Assembly: GCA_947068385.1 (NCBI GenBank)
Contig: CAMTBF010000289.1
Coordinates: 1-5,184, forward strand
Source: an uncultured Lachnospiraceae bacterium
GTDB lineage: Bacteria > Bacillota > Clostridia > Lachnospirales > Lachnospiraceae
DNA: 5,184 nt
Direction: 5' to 3'
Shown here: positions 4,576-5,184 of the stretch, piece after piece
Numbering within the stretch: the stretch's first letter is position 1
How the letters are laid out: every line of letters begins with the position of its first letter
Program-made: the position numbers and the translations under genes
Notes under the pieces: generated by a model
The model's database searches: none
What the model was told of the DNA's origin: nothing
What the model saw: only the letters and a program-made list of their open reading frames with translations

Positions 4576-5184
4576 TATTCCGGGGCTGGTTTTTTCAAAA
4601 GTTTCCCGGCGCAAAGGGATAGGATCTCCCCCCTGTCCATTTCACATACCGTATCGCATAACGTGGAGATGTCCAGGGGATTGTGGGAAGAAAGCAGGAT
4701 CGTCACGCCCTGTCCCTTCAATGTGGCAAATAACCGGCGCATGTCTTCCACCCCTCTGTTGTCCAGCCCGTTCATGGGCTCATCCAGAACCAGGAGCCTG
4801 GGATTCTCCATGATGGCCTGTGCGATGCCCAGCCGCTGCCTCATTCCCAGGGAATATTTTCCCACATGCTTTTTTGATTTTCCGTCAAGGCCCACCATAT
4901 TCATGTGAGAGCAGACGTCCACGTCTTTTCTGTCCCTTAAGCGCAAAAGCCATTTCAGATTGTTGCTGCCGCTTTCCGTGGTGATGAAGCCGGGCGTCTC
5001 GATCATCATGCCGGTATCGGGAGCAAAATCCACATCTTTTCCGATGGTCTTTTCAAAGACCCGGACGCTTCCTGAAGAGGGCTTTAAGAATCCCAGGATG
5101 CATTTCATGAAAACCGTCTTCCCGGATCCGTTGCGCCCTATGATGCCATGAATCTTTCCTTTTTTGTACAATTTCTGAGCTGTC
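4572..5184 (-). CDS. ABC transporter ATP-binding protein, BcrA-like (3' part, N-terminus outside window)
   Basis: This is the nucleotide-binding subunit of an ABC exporter. The frame runs without break to the right window edge (first complete codon at 5183), so only the first N-terminal residues are missing. In the 203 visible residues, Walker A GRNGSGKT is at 16-23, the signature is YSLGMRQR at 110-117 instead of LSGGQ, Walker B LLVLDEP at 130-136, and the switch histidine in SSH at 165-167. The Q-loop region reads MIETPGF, with Glu where most ABC proteins have Gln. The E-P Q-loop and SLGMRQR signature are typical of the bacitracin/lantibiotic BcrA-type ATPases, though substrate cannot be deduced. 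No permease gene follows; a partner would have to be upstream, outside the window. Confidence 0.92.
   Translation of the reverse strand, partial: TAQKLYKKGKIHGIIGRNGSGKTVFMKCILGFLKPSSGSVRVFEKTIGKDVDFAPDTGMMIETPGFITTESGSNNLKWLLRLRDRKDVDVCSHMNMVGLDGKSKKHVGKYSLGMRQRLGIAQAIMENPRLLVLDEPMNGLDNRGVEDMRRLFATLKGQGVTILLSSHNPLDISTLCDTVCEMDRGEILSLCAGKLLKKPAPEY

Overview
The window looks like the chromosome of a Firmicute close to Lachnospiraceae (Clostridium cluster XIVa). The evidence is a YpsC/RlmL-type methyltransferase followed by RdgB and a YfcE-type phosphoesterase, a DUF6171-like Cys-rich protein, a HAAS/DUF1700 membrane protein, a forespore-type promoter in front of an Asn/Gln-rich mini-protein, and a tRNA gene without encoded CCA. 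Genus-level placement is not possible by eye. Every gene I can support lies on the minus strand; the long plus-strand frames are shadows of GC-rich minus-strand genes.

In transcription order (right to left): 5184-4572 is the 3' part of a BcrA-like ABC transporter ATPase that runs off the window. A sigma-A type promoter overlapping its stop codon (4547-4575) drives a tightly packed pair, a Cys-rich DUF6171-like protein (4238-4504) and a HAAS/DUF1700 membrane protein (3673-4233). Next comes a monocistronic-looking unit: a sigma-G/sigma-F type promoter (3626-3655), a leader of about 130 nt, a 54-residue Asn/Gln-rich protein (3323-3487) and two stacked stem-loops (3277-3320). Then follows the housekeeping operon rlmL-like (2036-3184), rdgB (1392-1982) and a YfcE-family phosphoesterase (922-1395), the last two overlapping by ATGA. 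A perfect-consensus promoter (887-916) just after that operon drives tRNA-Pro(UGG) (758-832), which ends at a UUCG-loop terminator (703-733).

Beyond the tRNA 3' end the DNA is visibly richer in A+T and the gene content changes to accessory type. There is a three-copy 14-bp repeat array (625-676) against a promoter (604-632), a nearly leaderless 16-codon upstream ORF (542-592) that ends in a TGATG overlap, a minimal MNT-type nucleotidyltransferase (204-536) and a short antitoxin-like ORF (9-161). This resembles a toxin-antitoxin-type module at the edge of an element next to a tRNA gene. The place normally held by a HEPN partner is taken by the short antitoxin-like ORF.

The most interesting parts are the compact control region of the nucleotidyltransferase locus and the candidate forespore-expressed N/Q-rich mini-protein. 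Both are readings of the sequence without database searches.
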